From Thermoplasmata archaeon (GTDB lineage Archaea; Thermoplasmatota; Thermoplasmata; Thermoplasmatales; GCA-001856825): DNA of 61,303 bases. The stretch spans positions 502-61,804 of the forward strand of contig JAJYUV010000009.1 in the NCBI GenBank assembly GCA_021792355.1, written 5' to 3'. Positions 53,587 to 61,303 of this stretch are shown here, piece after piece. The notes below the pieces were generated by a model. It did not search any database. It was not told the DNA's origin and worked only from the letters and a program-made list of their open reading frames with translations. Every line of letters begins with the position of its first letter. Position 1 is the first letter of the stretch. The position numbers and the translations under genes were made by a program.

Positions 53587-53600
53587 TTTCTTTTTATTTT
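53587..53600 (+). terminator. T-rich terminator after the PadR-ABC operon
   Basis: Plus-strand TTTCTTTTTATTTT about 25 bases after the permease stop; an archaeal oligo-T termination signal by composition. Confidence 0.45.
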
Positions 53601-53665
53601 CTCATTTCCCTAAGTTGTTAATCCAGTTCTGAATGGCAGTAACTTTATGGGATTAAGACCATCTT

Positions 53666-54850
53666 TTATCTATCTGCCAGATGGGTCATTTGAGAAGGTG
53701 AATTTCTTTTTAAAGAGTACTGAAATACGAAAGTGAAAGTGATGGCCATTATAACAGTTGCAAATATCGCGATAGAATAATCTATGTTGTTAGTAAACCC
53801 TCTTGAGAGGGCAATAGAAGCAATGATGATTCCAACTGCTCCTCTTCCACCAAATAACCCAAGCGATACTGTTGGTGAAATGTTCTTCATGAATCTCTTG
53901 GAAAATGTGTAAGCTGCAAACCCACCGATTGAAGTAGTGACCGCAATCAAAAACAGCATATAGGGGATGTATGAGACAGGTACAATGCTTATTTCAATGC
54001 CAGAGATGCTGAAGAACAGAGGGATGAAAAAACTTGAGTTTATGCGCTGAAACGTTCTTCTGAGAATACCAAAGGCGTGTTCGCCTATGGTGTTCTGGTG
54101 GATGATCAAACCAGAGAAGAAAGCGCCCAGAACGAATGTGATTCCAATATATTCGAAGAGAACGGATGCAGCAAGCCCCATGAGAATTACAACTGCAAAT
54201 ATGATTCCCTCCTTCTCCCTTCTCGTAAACACGTCGAGTCTTCTTATAAGAAGCTCTGATTTTGACTTGAGCAACATGTCCAGGAAGTACAGACAGACAA
54301 CGAATGCAGCAAGAGAGGCGGTGTCAATAGCGATTGTCAGCATGGCCCTATGGAATGAAACTAGTACGATGAATGCTATTGTATCGCTCATGGCAACGCC
54401 TCCCAGGAGGCGAAGTCCATCATCGATTTTTATCAGGCCAGACCTTACGAGGAGTACAGATGCTATTGAGATAGATGGTACGCTGACCGAAAGGGAAGTA
54501 CTGACAGCTTCAAGATATGGAAGTTTAAAAATTAAAACAGAACCTACAGACATAACTATGAGGGGTATAATGAAAGATGTCAGTGCAAAAATTGTGACAT
54601 ATCTTACGTTCTTGGTGAAGATGTCTGCTGAGGACTCAACACCTATTTGAAGTATGATGAAGAATAGTGCAAGTATGCTCAAGGTGGATAATTCAGACGA
54701 AGGCACTATGATGCCTGTCACCGCGGGACCAAGGAGAATTCCAGCAATTATTGCTCCCACGACCTCCGGAAGAGAAAACCTGTTGAATATCTCTCCCAAG
54801 CCGATTGCGACTATTAACAGGAGCAAAATGGCGGTTATGAGGTCAAGCAT
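53666..54850 (-). CDS. Cation/proton antiporter (CPA2 family)
   Basis: A 394-residue membrane protein with about twelve helices of the monovalent cation:proton antiporter-2 group (KefB/NapA-like). Recognisable are RFSLPEVVGAIIAGILLGPAV in the second helix region, the unwound-helix GVESS region, and LGLFGGRGAVGIIIASIALS near the C-terminus. There is no C-terminal Rossmann (RCK/TrkA-N) domain. It would use the proton gradient to expel Na+ or K+. A second antiporter follows upstream at 54999. Confidence 0.85.
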   Translation of the reverse strand: MLDLITAILLLLIVAIGLGEIFNRFSLPEVVGAIIAGILLGPAVTGIIVPSSELSTLSILALFFIILQIGVESSADIFTKNVRYVTIFALTSFIIPLIVMSVGSVLIFKLPYLEAVSTSLSVSVPSISIASVLLVRSGLIKIDDGLRLLGGVAMSDTIAFIVLVSFHRAMLTIAIDTASLAAFVVCLYFLDMLLKSKSELLIRRLDVFTRREKEGIIFAVVILMGLAASVLFEYIGITFVLGAFFSGLIIHQNTIGEHAFGILRRTFQRINSSFFIPLFFSISGIEISIVPVSYIPYMLFLIAVTTSIGGFAAYTFSKRFMKNISPTVSLGLFGGRGAVGIIIASIALSRGFTNNIDYSIAIFATVIMAITFTFVFQYSLKRNSPSQMTHLADR

Positions 54851-54998
54851 CAGATTCTCTAGATTAAGAAGGATATAAACTGTTCTCAGTGAAGAGCCTG
54901 AATATCACTATATCTCCTCTTGATTCTGGTACCGTTCATTATCTATTGATCAATCGCTCCGGGTAATCCTGGAAGCTCCCGTTTGGTTGACAATTTTC

Positions 54999-56399
54999 TC
55001 ATTTTTGGAGCTCTCCTTCCTCTGAATGCAGACTGCTCGAAACGACACTTGCAGGGATATAATTACGAGAAAGAACTGAAAACAACAACGATCCTATGAG
55101 TATTGAAAAGATCACCACATAGAACAAGATGTTGCCAAACAGGCCGAAAACGGAAGGGTCAACTGAAAGGAGTATTCCGGCGAGAACTATAACGGTCGAA
55201 CCTCTCTGAACGAGTGCAGATACCAGAATTGAATCTCTATCGAACCACTTGGTAACTGTCTGGACGGTGAATATCTGGAAGAACCTGATCGCGACCAAGA
55301 TTGCAACCAGCAGAAGAGCAACCATAATCCCTCTATAGTCAAAAATGTTCACCAGGATTCCAATGTAAACGTAAAAGAGAGTCATTACAAAGAAAGTGAT
55401 CTCCTGATTGAAATAGCTAAGAGACTGGTTATCGACGATTCCAGAAACTTTTAAAATCTTGGAAATAGGCAAGGAATTTGCTATGATTACAGAAAATACG
55501 AAAATCGTGAGAATTGCAGATGCCCCAATATAGTCTGAGAGGCCCCACAGTGCGAACAATACCGCAATTGTCGCAATGTAATAGTGTGGAGCCAGCGCTT
55601 GCCTCAGGACTATCAGCCAGACTATCCCAACTACTCCTCCCAGTATCAGTGCCTCAGAGATGCTACCAAAGAGGTATCCGGTAAGTCCAACGAGAGTCAT
55701 TTGGTGATTCATCACGCTTAGAATCAGAAGAACAACAATTATGTTCATTACAGAGTTCATAATCGTTTCAACTTCGACGGTATGTTTAACTTTCTCAGCC
55801 AGGTTTATTCTCGATATAAGCGGCACGATGAATGTGACAGATGTTTCGCTCAGAACTGCGGAAAGTAATAGTGAGTCAAGAAGTGGGATCTTTAGAAAGT
55901 AATAGAATATCGGAGTCGATATTCCTATGACAAATACAAGATCAGTAACTGCCACTACAATGCCTCTTGAGACAGATTTTCCATATTTCTTTAGATCAAG
56001 TTTAAGAAGCCCCCCAAACACTATCAATATTAGGGCAACCGTTCCTACGAATCCCAGAAGTTCCTTCATTAGTGAGAGATAAACACCTGGAATTATGCCT
56101 GTGTAGTGAATAGCTACGCCTATAAACAACAGAAGCAGCATGTCAGGAATTTTCTTTCTTCTAAATGCAATTTCGCCAATGAACCCTAAAAACATAATGC
56201 CCGCTAACAGTAACAGAAGCTCATTGATAGTGATCAATAAAATTACATACCAACTGCTATTATAACTCTTTTCAGGCCAAAATATAGCATTCAGCAGAGA
56301 ACCTTCCAAGTAGAGATAATTGTTTAGAAAAACTGAACATAAGTTCCCAAACTCCAAAATTAGACAAATAGTTGACCAATTAAGCCAAATACAGTCCAC
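54999..56399 (-). CDS. Second cation/proton antiporter
   Basis: A membrane protein with about twelve helices, related to the neighbouring CPA2 protein: RRKKIPDMLLLLFIGVAIHYTG, LSAVLSETSVTFIVPLISR and VSALVQRGSTVIVLAGILLS. The frame starts with GTG at 56399, but the first ~45 residues (MDCIWLNWS...) are atypical, and a TTG or the ATG coding Met68 could be the true start. The pair of antiporters in tandem on one strand, 148 bases apart, may be paralogues with different ion preference. No regulatory domain is seen. Confidence 0.78.
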   Translation of the reverse strand: MDCIWLNWSTICLILEFGNLCSVFLNNYLYLEGSLLNAIFWPEKSYNSSWYVILLITINELLLLLAGIMFLGFIGEIAFRRKKIPDMLLLLFIGVAIHYTGIIPGVYLSLMKELLGFVGTVALILIVFGGLLKLDLKKYGKSVSRGIVVAVTDLVFVIGISTPIFYYFLKIPLLDSLLLSAVLSETSVTFIVPLISRINLAEKVKHTVEVETIMNSVMNIIVVLLILSVMNHQMTLVGLTGYLFGSISEALILGGVVGIVWLIVLRQALAPHYYIATIAVLFALWGLSDYIGASAILTIFVFSVIIANSLPISKILKVSGIVDNQSLSYFNQEITFFVMTLFYVYIGILVNIFDYRGIMVALLLVAILVAIRFFQIFTVQTVTKWFDRDSILVSALVQRGSTVIVLAGILLSVDPSVFGLFGNILFYVVIFSILIGSLLFSVLSRNYIPASVVSSSLHSEEGELQK

Positions 56400-56473
56400 G
56401 GGCGCAGAGGAATTTGATTAAAGTTTTAAGCGAATACTTCAAAACCACAGATTTTTGGAATCTTGCTCGCTTA

Positions 56474-56484
56474 ACTTATATATG
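56474..56484 (+). promoter_or_regulatory. Orphan TATA box
   Basis: CTTATATATGG on the plus strand would start transcription near 56508, into a stretch with no coding frame before the HAD remnant. It could drive an unrecognised short RNA, or be accidental. I found no RNA family signature downstream. Confidence 0.25.
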
Positions 56485-56593
56485 GCTATCCAAATCATAA
56501 TTCTGCAGGTCAACGGTGGTGCACTTCTAGGACGATAGGGGAAAGAGACTTGATCCATTCACATTGCAGGCGGTCCACGTCTGGCGAAACCTC

Positions 56594-57218
56594 TCAGAAG
56601 GGACTCATAAATCCAATAAGGGAAAATATCAGCATTTTCTCAACAAATGCCCTGTTATCGATATAGAGCTCAGCAGATAAGCCAAATCTTCGAGCCTCCT
56701 CGATGTTATGTAGCATGTCGTCCTAAAGGAGAATCGACGAAGGGCCACACCTGAGTGTATCAATAATGCTGTCTAAATAGTCCTTGCTTGGCTTGAGATG
56801 CCCAACTCTACTGGATGAAAAGACCTGATCAAATATATCCTTCAGCCTCATTTCCTCCAGCAAGAATTGGGTACGGTGAGTTTCCTGATTTGTTGCCAGA
56901 TGCGTTCTTATGCCTACCTTTCTCAATTTCGATACAACTGACAGCACAAGATCATCAACGATGGACTCACTCTGGAACGATTCGCTGAGAAAACGATCAA
57001 TGCACCTTGCCATTTCCATTTCTCGAGATATGAGGGCAGTAGGTCAGTAATATCCAATTTACAAACTAAGTACTCCATGAAAGGTCCATCAAAAAAGGAA
57101 CTGGTCATCGATTCGGTAATACCGTAGACTTCTGACAGTCTATCTGAAAAAGATGTCCGTTGTCGGGTACTATGACTCCGTCAACATCCATAAGTACGTG
57201 AATTATGCCGTCATTCAT
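56594..57218 (-). pseudogene. Decayed HAD-family hydrolase
   Basis: Read on the minus strand from ATG 57218, the three frames together give a HAD phosphatase of about 208 residues. Motif I is LMDVDGVIVPDN in one frame; the cap region LSEVYGITESMTSSFFDG... in a second; then MARCIDRFLSESF... and HLATNQETHRTQF, LKPSKDYLDSI and SSILL in a third. After SSILL comes a TAG stop, then DDMLHNIEEARRFGLSAELY in the same frame, which is motif IV. So two frameshifts (near 57145 and near 57020) and one nonsense codon (56723-56725) break the gene. The remaining residues are still family-like, so decay is recent, or the sequence has several errors. Confidence 0.75.
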
Positions 57219-57367
57219 TCCAGATAGACCCTAACTTTAGGAAGTTATTAATCTTGTTTGGAAAAGTCCCAGAAGTGGACTGGCGCGTTCCAACCCACTA
57301 TGAACTATTGCCTCCAGCTCAATCAAAGCCTTTACATACTGATTTGAAATGTGGGAAATGAAGTGGG

Positions 57368-57604
57368 ATGACTCAAGAAACTATAATTGATGAAAAAGGC
57401 AGAATTGTAATCTCGAAGGATGTGAGAAGTAACCTGGGACTCAAGAAAGGCATGAAAGTAAGAATGCATATTGAATCTGACAAGCTGATAATTGAAAAAT
57501 CCGTTTCACCAGTTGAATTTCGCACTAGAATGAAAGGATTCATTAAGAAAGGGTCCAAAGTACCCGTGAGTGATCCTTTAGAACTCAAGCATATCTGGAA
57601 GTGA
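57368..57604 (+). CDS. AbrB/MazE-fold antitoxin (VapB-like)
   Basis: A 78-residue protein with an N-terminal swapped-hairpin AbrB domain (IIDEKGRIVISKDVRSNLGLKKG, about 6-28) that binds DNA, and a C-terminal tail that would neutralise the toxin. It overlaps the PIN toxin gene by 4 bases (GTGA), the standard antitoxin-first layout. The pair probably autoregulates. Next to a decayed gene, the locus looks like an accessory insertion. Confidence 0.88.
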   Translation: MTQETIIDEKGRIVISKDVRSNLGLKKGMKVRMHIESDKLIIEKSVSPVEFRTRMKGFIKKGSKVPVSDPLELKHIWK

Positions 57605-58023
57605 TGCTTCTATTGACGCTGTCATACATTGATGCGAACTACTGGATATACTGGTTTGACGAAAGACTGCCAGAGCACGAGTTTGTTGACCAGGTCATGA
57701 GAAAATCTATTGAAGAAGGTGTCGTGATCAGCACAGTAACCTTAATGGAAGTGGCACACTATTTTCGAACCCTTCAACCTAAGATTTTGAGTGAGAGAAT
57801 TAAAATGATAACCAACCTCTCAACACTCAGTGTTATTGACTTCACTTCTTCCATTATGCAATCCTCAATCAATCTCCTATCTACTTACGCACGTATAGGT
57901 CTGGGCTCACGTGACTGCGTTATTTTAGCCACTATGAAGACAGTTGGATCGGATATTCTTTTGACCCATGATAAGGCTTTCAAAAAGGCGAAGGACATAA
58001 AAATAATTGATGAAGTAAGATAA
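57601..58023 (+). CDS. PIN-domain toxin (VapC-like ribonuclease)
   Basis: A 140-residue PIN-domain RNase. The four acidic active-site positions are present: Asp11 in YIDANYW, Glu50 in TLMEVAHY, Asp105 in GSRDCVI and Asp124 in LTHDKAF. VapC toxins cleave tRNAs or rRNA to stop growth under stress. GTG start overlapping the antitoxin stop. Both genes are intact, so the module appears functional. Confidence 0.9.
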   Translation: MMLLLTLSYIDANYWIYWFDERLPEHEFVDQVMRKSIEEGVVISTVTLMEVAHYFRTLQPKILSERIKMITNLSTLSVIDFTSSIMQSSINLLSTYARIGLGSRDCVILATMKTVGSDILLTHDKAFKKAKDIKIIDEVR

Positions 58024-58052
58024 TAATTGGAGGATTTGCTTACAAATTTAAG

Positions 58053-58127
58053 CGGGCGCAGAGGGATTTGAACCCTCGACCTACGGCTTAGGAGGCCGTT
58101 GCCCTATCCAAACTAGGCCATGCGCCC
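58053..58127 (-). tRNA. tRNA-Arg (CCT)
   Basis: On the minus strand the acceptor GGGCGCA pairs with TGCGCCC, followed by discriminator G. The anticodon stem ACGGC/GCCGT holds loop CTCCTAA (anticodon CCT, reading AGG), and the T arm GAGGG/CCCTC holds TTCAAAT. 75 nucleotides, no intron, CCA not encoded. An AT-rich box TGTTAAAACATC near 58146-58157 is a plausible promoter. It sits just after the VapC gene; tRNA genes are common insertion points, though no direct repeat was seen. Confidence 0.93.
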
Positions 58128-58278
58128 TTTGGAGAGGAGTATTTTCGATGTTTTAACACTTGCGAGAACTAAGACCGATTGGATGTGACTCTTCTGTTAA
58201 GAAGTGGAATGATCAATGAGATTTAATTTCATAAAAAACAAAAATTATTAAGAAAATAAAAGAAGTTAGAAAAAGTAC

Positions 58279-59208
58279 CTATTTCAGGTATGATTCAGGG
58301 ACCTGTTTAAGGTTGTTCTTTATAGCTTCTATGCTTTTCAAGAATTTGTCTTTCTGTTCAGAGTTAAGGTCGACCTCAATTACCTTCTCCACTCCGTTCT
58401 TTCCTAGTATCACTGGTACCTCGGCGAATGTTCCTCTGATTCCGTATTCGCCCTCAAGCAGTACGCTTGCTTCAAGCGCAGTCTTCCTGTCGTACTTTAT
58501 GGCATTTACCATTACGGTTAAACCGCTCGCTGGTCCCCAGTTGCTGCTGAATTTCCTAAGGTTGGTTATATCTGCTCCCGCGTTTATCGTATCCTTCACT
58601 ACCTTATTGTATTGCTCTTCCGAAAGGAATGATTTGAGACTCTTTCCGTATACAAAGGAAAGTTCAGGTACCGGGTACATATTTTCGCCGTGCTGACCGA
58701 GCACGAGGGGTGTAATTGCTGAAGGTGATATGTTAAGATACTGGGATGCGTAGAATGCCATCCTCCTTGAATCCAGGACGCCGCTGAAACCAATCACCCT
58801 GTTTCTGGGGAATTTGAGCTTGTTATAAAGGACTGCAACCATGACATCTAGAGGATTGGTCGTCAGTATCACAATTGAATTTGGTGCGTACTTTTTCACA
58901 TTTTCAGCTGCTGCTGAAACGATTTCTGCATTCTTTGCTGCTAGCTCTTCACGAGTCATACCCGGCTTTCTTGGGAGGCCGGCAGTGATTACGACTATGT
59001 CACTCCCTTTGATATCTTCATAGTTGTTTGATCCTTTGATTTTCACATCCTTTCCAAGAATTGCTGCTGTATGATTTAGATCAAGTGCTTCTCCCTGCGG
59101 AAGACCCTCCACTATATCTATTAGATTTATGTTGGTGTCGACCTCGCTGATCATAAAAAGCGCTGCTGTGGTCGCACCGACTCTTCCCGAGCCTATTATA
59201 GAGATCAT
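58279..59208 (-). CDS. mdh: Malate dehydrogenase
   Basis: NAD(P)-dependent malate/oxaloacetate enzyme of the LDH-like MDH group, 309 residues. The Rossmann start is ISIIGSGRVGATTA; substrate-binding Arg80 and Arg86 lie in AGLPRKPGMTREEL (arginine rather than glutamine marks malate specificity). The catalytic His is in LVLGQHGENMYP. Its promoter is a TATA embedded in AAGCTT-TAT-AAGCTT (59226-59240), about 25 bases before the ATG, so the mRNA is leaderless. Citrate synthase follows upstream on the same strand, 296 bases away, under its own promoter. Confidence 0.93.
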   Translation of the reverse strand: MISIIGSGRVGATTAALFMISEVDTNINLIDIVEGLPQGEALDLNHTAAILGKDVKIKGSNNYEDIKGSDIVVITAGLPRKPGMTREELAAKNAEIVSAAAENVKKYAPNSIVILTTNPLDVMVAVLYNKLKFPRNRVIGFSGVLDSRRMAFYASQYLNISPSAITPLVLGQHGENMYPVPELSFVYGKSLKSFLSEEQYNKVVKDTINAGADITNLRKFSSNWGPASGLTVMVNAIKYDRKTALEASVLLEGEYGIRGTFAEVPVILGKNGVEKVIEVDLNSEQKDKFLKSIEAIKNNLKQVPESYLK

Positions 59209-59225
59209 AAAACTATTATTTCTCC

Positions 59226-59240
59226 AAGCTTTATAAGCTT
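59226..59240 (-). promoter_or_regulatory. Malate dehydrogenase promoter in a palindrome
   Basis: AAGCTT-TAT-AAGCTT is a perfect inverted repeat whose minus-strand reading supplies the TATA box (CTTATAAAG), centred 25 bases before the mdh ATG. Confidence 0.5.
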
Positions 59241-59504
59241 TCTTTTGGGTTTCTTTTCACGAAACAAAAGGCATTACTGATATTCAAAGGTCAAAAAGGA
59301 ATAAAGAAGAAAGCCTAGCTAGGAAAGTAGAACTACTGTGAACTGAAATAAATGAATAACCATGGCTACTTGCATTTTTTCTGCTTGATCTGATTGCTTT
59401 TCTGGAACAGTTGATATCTGGTTATTAAAGTCTATACTATCGGCTCTTCATGAGCAAGTCACGAATCGTTATTCCCTGTTATTCTATTGAGGACTTACTT
59501 CTCT

Positions 59505-60659
59505 CTATCTCAGCTCGATGGGTTTGTATTGGAGATCTAACGGTCCTGTGTACCACTCGAGTGGTCTTACCAGTTTGTTATTCTTCCAGTATTCCACTAT
59601 GTGTGATCCCCAGCCAGACATCCTCGAGGCCACGAATATGGGAGTGAACAGCTTGCTATCTATTCCCAGAACTCTGTAGAGCGGACCTGCAAAGAAATCA
59701 ATGTTAGGCCATATTCCCTTTGTATTTCCTAGTTTGTCTATCATCAATTTTTCTGCCCTGAGAGCGATTTGGAGAAGTCTCTTCACCTCATCTGAGGGTT
59801 CCTTGGTCAGACTCTCCTCAAGGTAACTCCTCACCAGTTTTGCTCTGGGATCGTAAGCCTTGTATACTCTATGGCCGAAACCCATAATCCTCTGTTTCCC
59901 TTCTAGGGCCTCTTCTATGTACTTCTCTGTGTTGTCGGGATTTCCAATCGCATTTATCATATTAAGTGCAGACTCGTCAGCTCCTCCGTGGAGTGGTCCC
60001 TTCAAGGTTCCGATGCCGGTAGTCGTTGCTGCATATACATCCGCTAAGGTGGATGCAGTGACGAGGACAGAGAATGTTGAAGCATTGGTGCTGTGTTCAG
60101 CGTGCAGTATGAACATTAAGTCAATGAGTTTGCTTTCAAACTTGTTCGGTCTCTTACCAGTAAGCATGTAGAGGAAATTTTCAGAAAGTCCAAGTGTGCT
60201 GTCTGGAGGGATGTATCTCTTGTTTTCTCGGAACCTTCCTGTTGCTGCCGCGATAGTTGGAAGTTTTGCAATAAGTGTAATCACTTTGTCTATTGTTGCG
60301 TCAAGATCCTTGTTGCTCGGATCCTTATCGAACATAACAAGCATCGAAGTAGCGGTCCTCATCACGTCCATTGGATGAGCCACTGGTGCCATTGTCTTTA
60401 TGACTTTCTTAACTTCCGTTGGAAGATCCATCCTGTCTTTGAGCTTGGTCACAAAGTCTTCGTATTCCGTCTTTGTAGGCAATTTTCCGTATATTAGAAG
60501 ATATGACACTTCTTCGAAGTTCGATTTTTCGGCAAGATCTTCAATTGAGTACCCCCTGTACCAAAGTTTCCCGTTTTGTCCATCGACTTTAGAAATCGCG
60601 CTTTCATCGACATAGATCCCTTCTAACCCATAGTTGATAGTGGGTTTGGTATTCATCAT
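59505..60659 (-). CDS. gltA: Citrate synthase
   Basis: Condenses acetyl-CoA and oxaloacetate to open the citric acid cycle. 384 residues, the short archaeal/Gram-positive type. Catalytic histidines lie in LHAEHSTNAS and MGFGHRVYKAYDPR, and the substrate loop is LKGPLHGGADESAL. A GGTGACC Shine-Dalgarno and a TATA box ACTCTTTTATAATCG (about 60688-60700) precede the ATG. With mdh it forms a central-metabolism pair on the same strand. Confidence 0.94.
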   Translation of the reverse strand: MMNTKPTINYGLEGIYVDESAISKVDGQNGKLWYRGYSIEDLAEKSNFEEVSYLLIYGKLPTKTEYEDFVTKLKDRMDLPTEVKKVIKTMAPVAHPMDVMRTATSMLVMFDKDPSNKDLDATIDKVITLIAKLPTIAAATGRFRENKRYIPPDSTLGLSENFLYMLTGKRPNKFESKLIDLMFILHAEHSTNASTFSVLVTASTLADVYAATTTGIGTLKGPLHGGADESALNMINAIGNPDNTEKYIEEALEGKQRIMGFGHRVYKAYDPRAKLVRSYLEESLTKEPSDEVKRLLQIALRAEKLMIDKLGNTKGIWPNIDFFAGPLYRVLGIDSKLFTPIFVASRMSGWGSHIVEYWKNNKLVRPLEWYTGPLDLQYKPIELR

Positions 60660-60685
60660 TTAGGTCACCTATTAAACAGGTTGAA

Positions 60686-60700
60686 CGATTATAAAAGAGT
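60686..60700 (-). promoter_or_regulatory. Citrate synthase promoter and ribosome site
   Basis: Minus-strand ACTCTTTTATAATCG is a TATA box about 35 bases before the ATG at 60659; AGGTGACC at 60663-60670 is the Shine-Dalgarno. This message carries a short leader, unlike the leaderless mdh. Confidence 0.5.
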
Positions 60701-60927
60701 GTCCAAAAGTTTAGTAAATTTATGAATTTTAGTCTGTGTGAATATGAAATTACAGATTGATGCTACACTGTATTGAATTGATTTCATCTTGTCTATTCAT
60801 GCATCAAATCAAGGGCATTCTTGCAGATAGATTAGTCGTTTTAAACCATTTCATCTATGCGACATAAAATACCCTCTATCATTACGGTTGAGTTGATCGA
60901 CCTGGGTGCAGACTGCTTCTTACTAAT

Positions 60928-61303
60928 CTAGGCTGGAAGTTTTATCTTACTTTCCTTGACCTTGTTTGTAAATGCCCTCATTTTCTCTGACAGGTCTTCG
61001 TCAATAAAGTGTTCGAAAAAGCAAGCTTTTTCTTTAGCAGTCTCCTCGTCGCATCCCATCAATTTCAACAGTTCATAAATGGAACTCTCTTTCTTGCTTA
61101 GATTGTCAAGGAGCTTCTTTCCCTTTTCTGAGAGTGTCATTCCTCTGTATTTCTGGTAGTTTATAAGTCCATCATCCGCCAGTTTACTGAGCATCTGCGA
61201 TACGGAAGCAGGTGTCACTTTCAAGAACTCGGCAATCTCAAGAGGTCGTGCGTATCCTTGTTCCTTTATGAAATGATCGATGGATTCGAGATATTTTTCC
61301 CTA
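60928..61303 (-). CDS. DtxR/MntR-like metal-dependent regulator, N-terminus cut by window
   Basis: Open to the right edge; about 125 residues are visible and the start lies beyond 61303. The winged helix is evident across the visible start: REKYLESIDHFIKEQGYARP, then IAEFLKVTPASVSQMLSKL and the wing GLINYQKYRGMTLSEKGK. A dimerisation region with ETAKEKACFFEHFIDEDLSE carries Cys, Glu and His ligands typical of DtxR/MntR metal sites. It would regulate iron or manganese transport. Whether the C-terminal SH3/FeoA domain is absent is clear: the protein ends right after the second domain, as in MntR. Confidence 0.82.
   Translation of the reverse strand, partial: REKYLESIDHFIKEQGYARPLEIAEFLKVTPASVSQMLSKLADDGLINYQKYRGMTLSEKGKKLLDNLSKKESSIYELLKLMGCDEETAKEKACFFEHFIDEDLSEKMRAFTNKVKESKIKLPA

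Noticed and set aside
56500..56620. Possible structured RNA downstream of the TATA at 56474
   Set aside because: No 5S, SRP or RNase P signature was recognised and part of the interval is the HAD remnant; kept only as an orphan promoter.
57219..58127. VapBC plus tRNA-Arg as an integrated element with attachment sites
   Set aside because: No integrase and no direct repeat of the tRNA end could be found in the window.

Overview
This is archaeal chromosomal DNA, most likely from the Thermoplasmata (a Thermoplasmatales relative). The evidence is an archaeal information-processing set (GINS51, both topoisomerase VI subunits, a GAN/RecJ-like nuclease, an archaeosine radical SAM enzyme, aTrm56, a TYW2/Trm5-like enzyme), archaeal TATA boxes close to start codons (many genes look leaderless), tRNA genes without encoded CCA, an archaeal C/D box guide RNA, and a 23S rRNA gene with no 16S rRNA gene in front of it. 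Unlinked rRNA genes are typical of Thermoplasma. The topoisomerase VI pair is notable because cultivated Thermoplasmatales are reported to lack it, so a neighbouring or early-branching lineage is possible.

Layout. 1-6.6 kb, minus strand: the 5' end of 23S rRNA, then an operon read from 6.58 kb down to 0.36 kb. It encodes a pilin-like peptide, a VirB6-like membrane protein, a VirB3/PrgI-like protein, a VirB4-like ATPase, a VirD4/TraG-like ATPase and GINS51. This looks like a stripped-down type IV secretion or DNA-transfer machine of the crenarchaeal Ced type, and it is the most interesting system here. 6.7-18.6 kb, plus strand: two peptidases, a tight operon (small Zn protein, winged-helix regulator, Top6B, Top6A, MFS carrier, tRNA-modifying methyltransferase-fold enzyme, SHMT), an FAD oxidoreductase and an aminotransferase. 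18.6-25.7 kb, minus strand: PRPP synthetase, aTrm56-HD fusion, regulator, then an ABC exporter with a large secreted repeat protein. 25.9-38 kb: prenyl synthase, UbiD (with an apparent frameshift), AspRS, PdxT, GcvT, tRNA-Phe, a PPAT-NTPase fusion, archaeosine enzyme, GAN/RecJ nuclease, P5C dehydrogenase.

38-46.4 kb: a regulator divergent from a bactofilin-like beta-helix protein and an MFS exporter across a perfect palindrome, then carAB, then a DsrE-TusA-SQR-like sulfur operon. 46.5-50.8 kb, minus strand: cupin, cobalamin adenosyltransferase, ArsR-like regulator with Hsp20, GH15 glycosidase. A C/D box sRNA on the plus strand lies at about 47.74-47.80 kb. 51.2-61.3 kb: a PadR-controlled ABC exporter, two cation/proton antiporters, a decayed HAD gene, a VapBC pair, tRNA-Arg, malate dehydrogenase, citrate synthase and a truncated DtxR-like regulator.

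The window is mostly housekeeping in character, with dense co-directional operons joined by short overlaps. No insertion sequence, CRISPR array or integrase was recognised. Function calls rest on motif recognition from the translated sequence; no database search was run.
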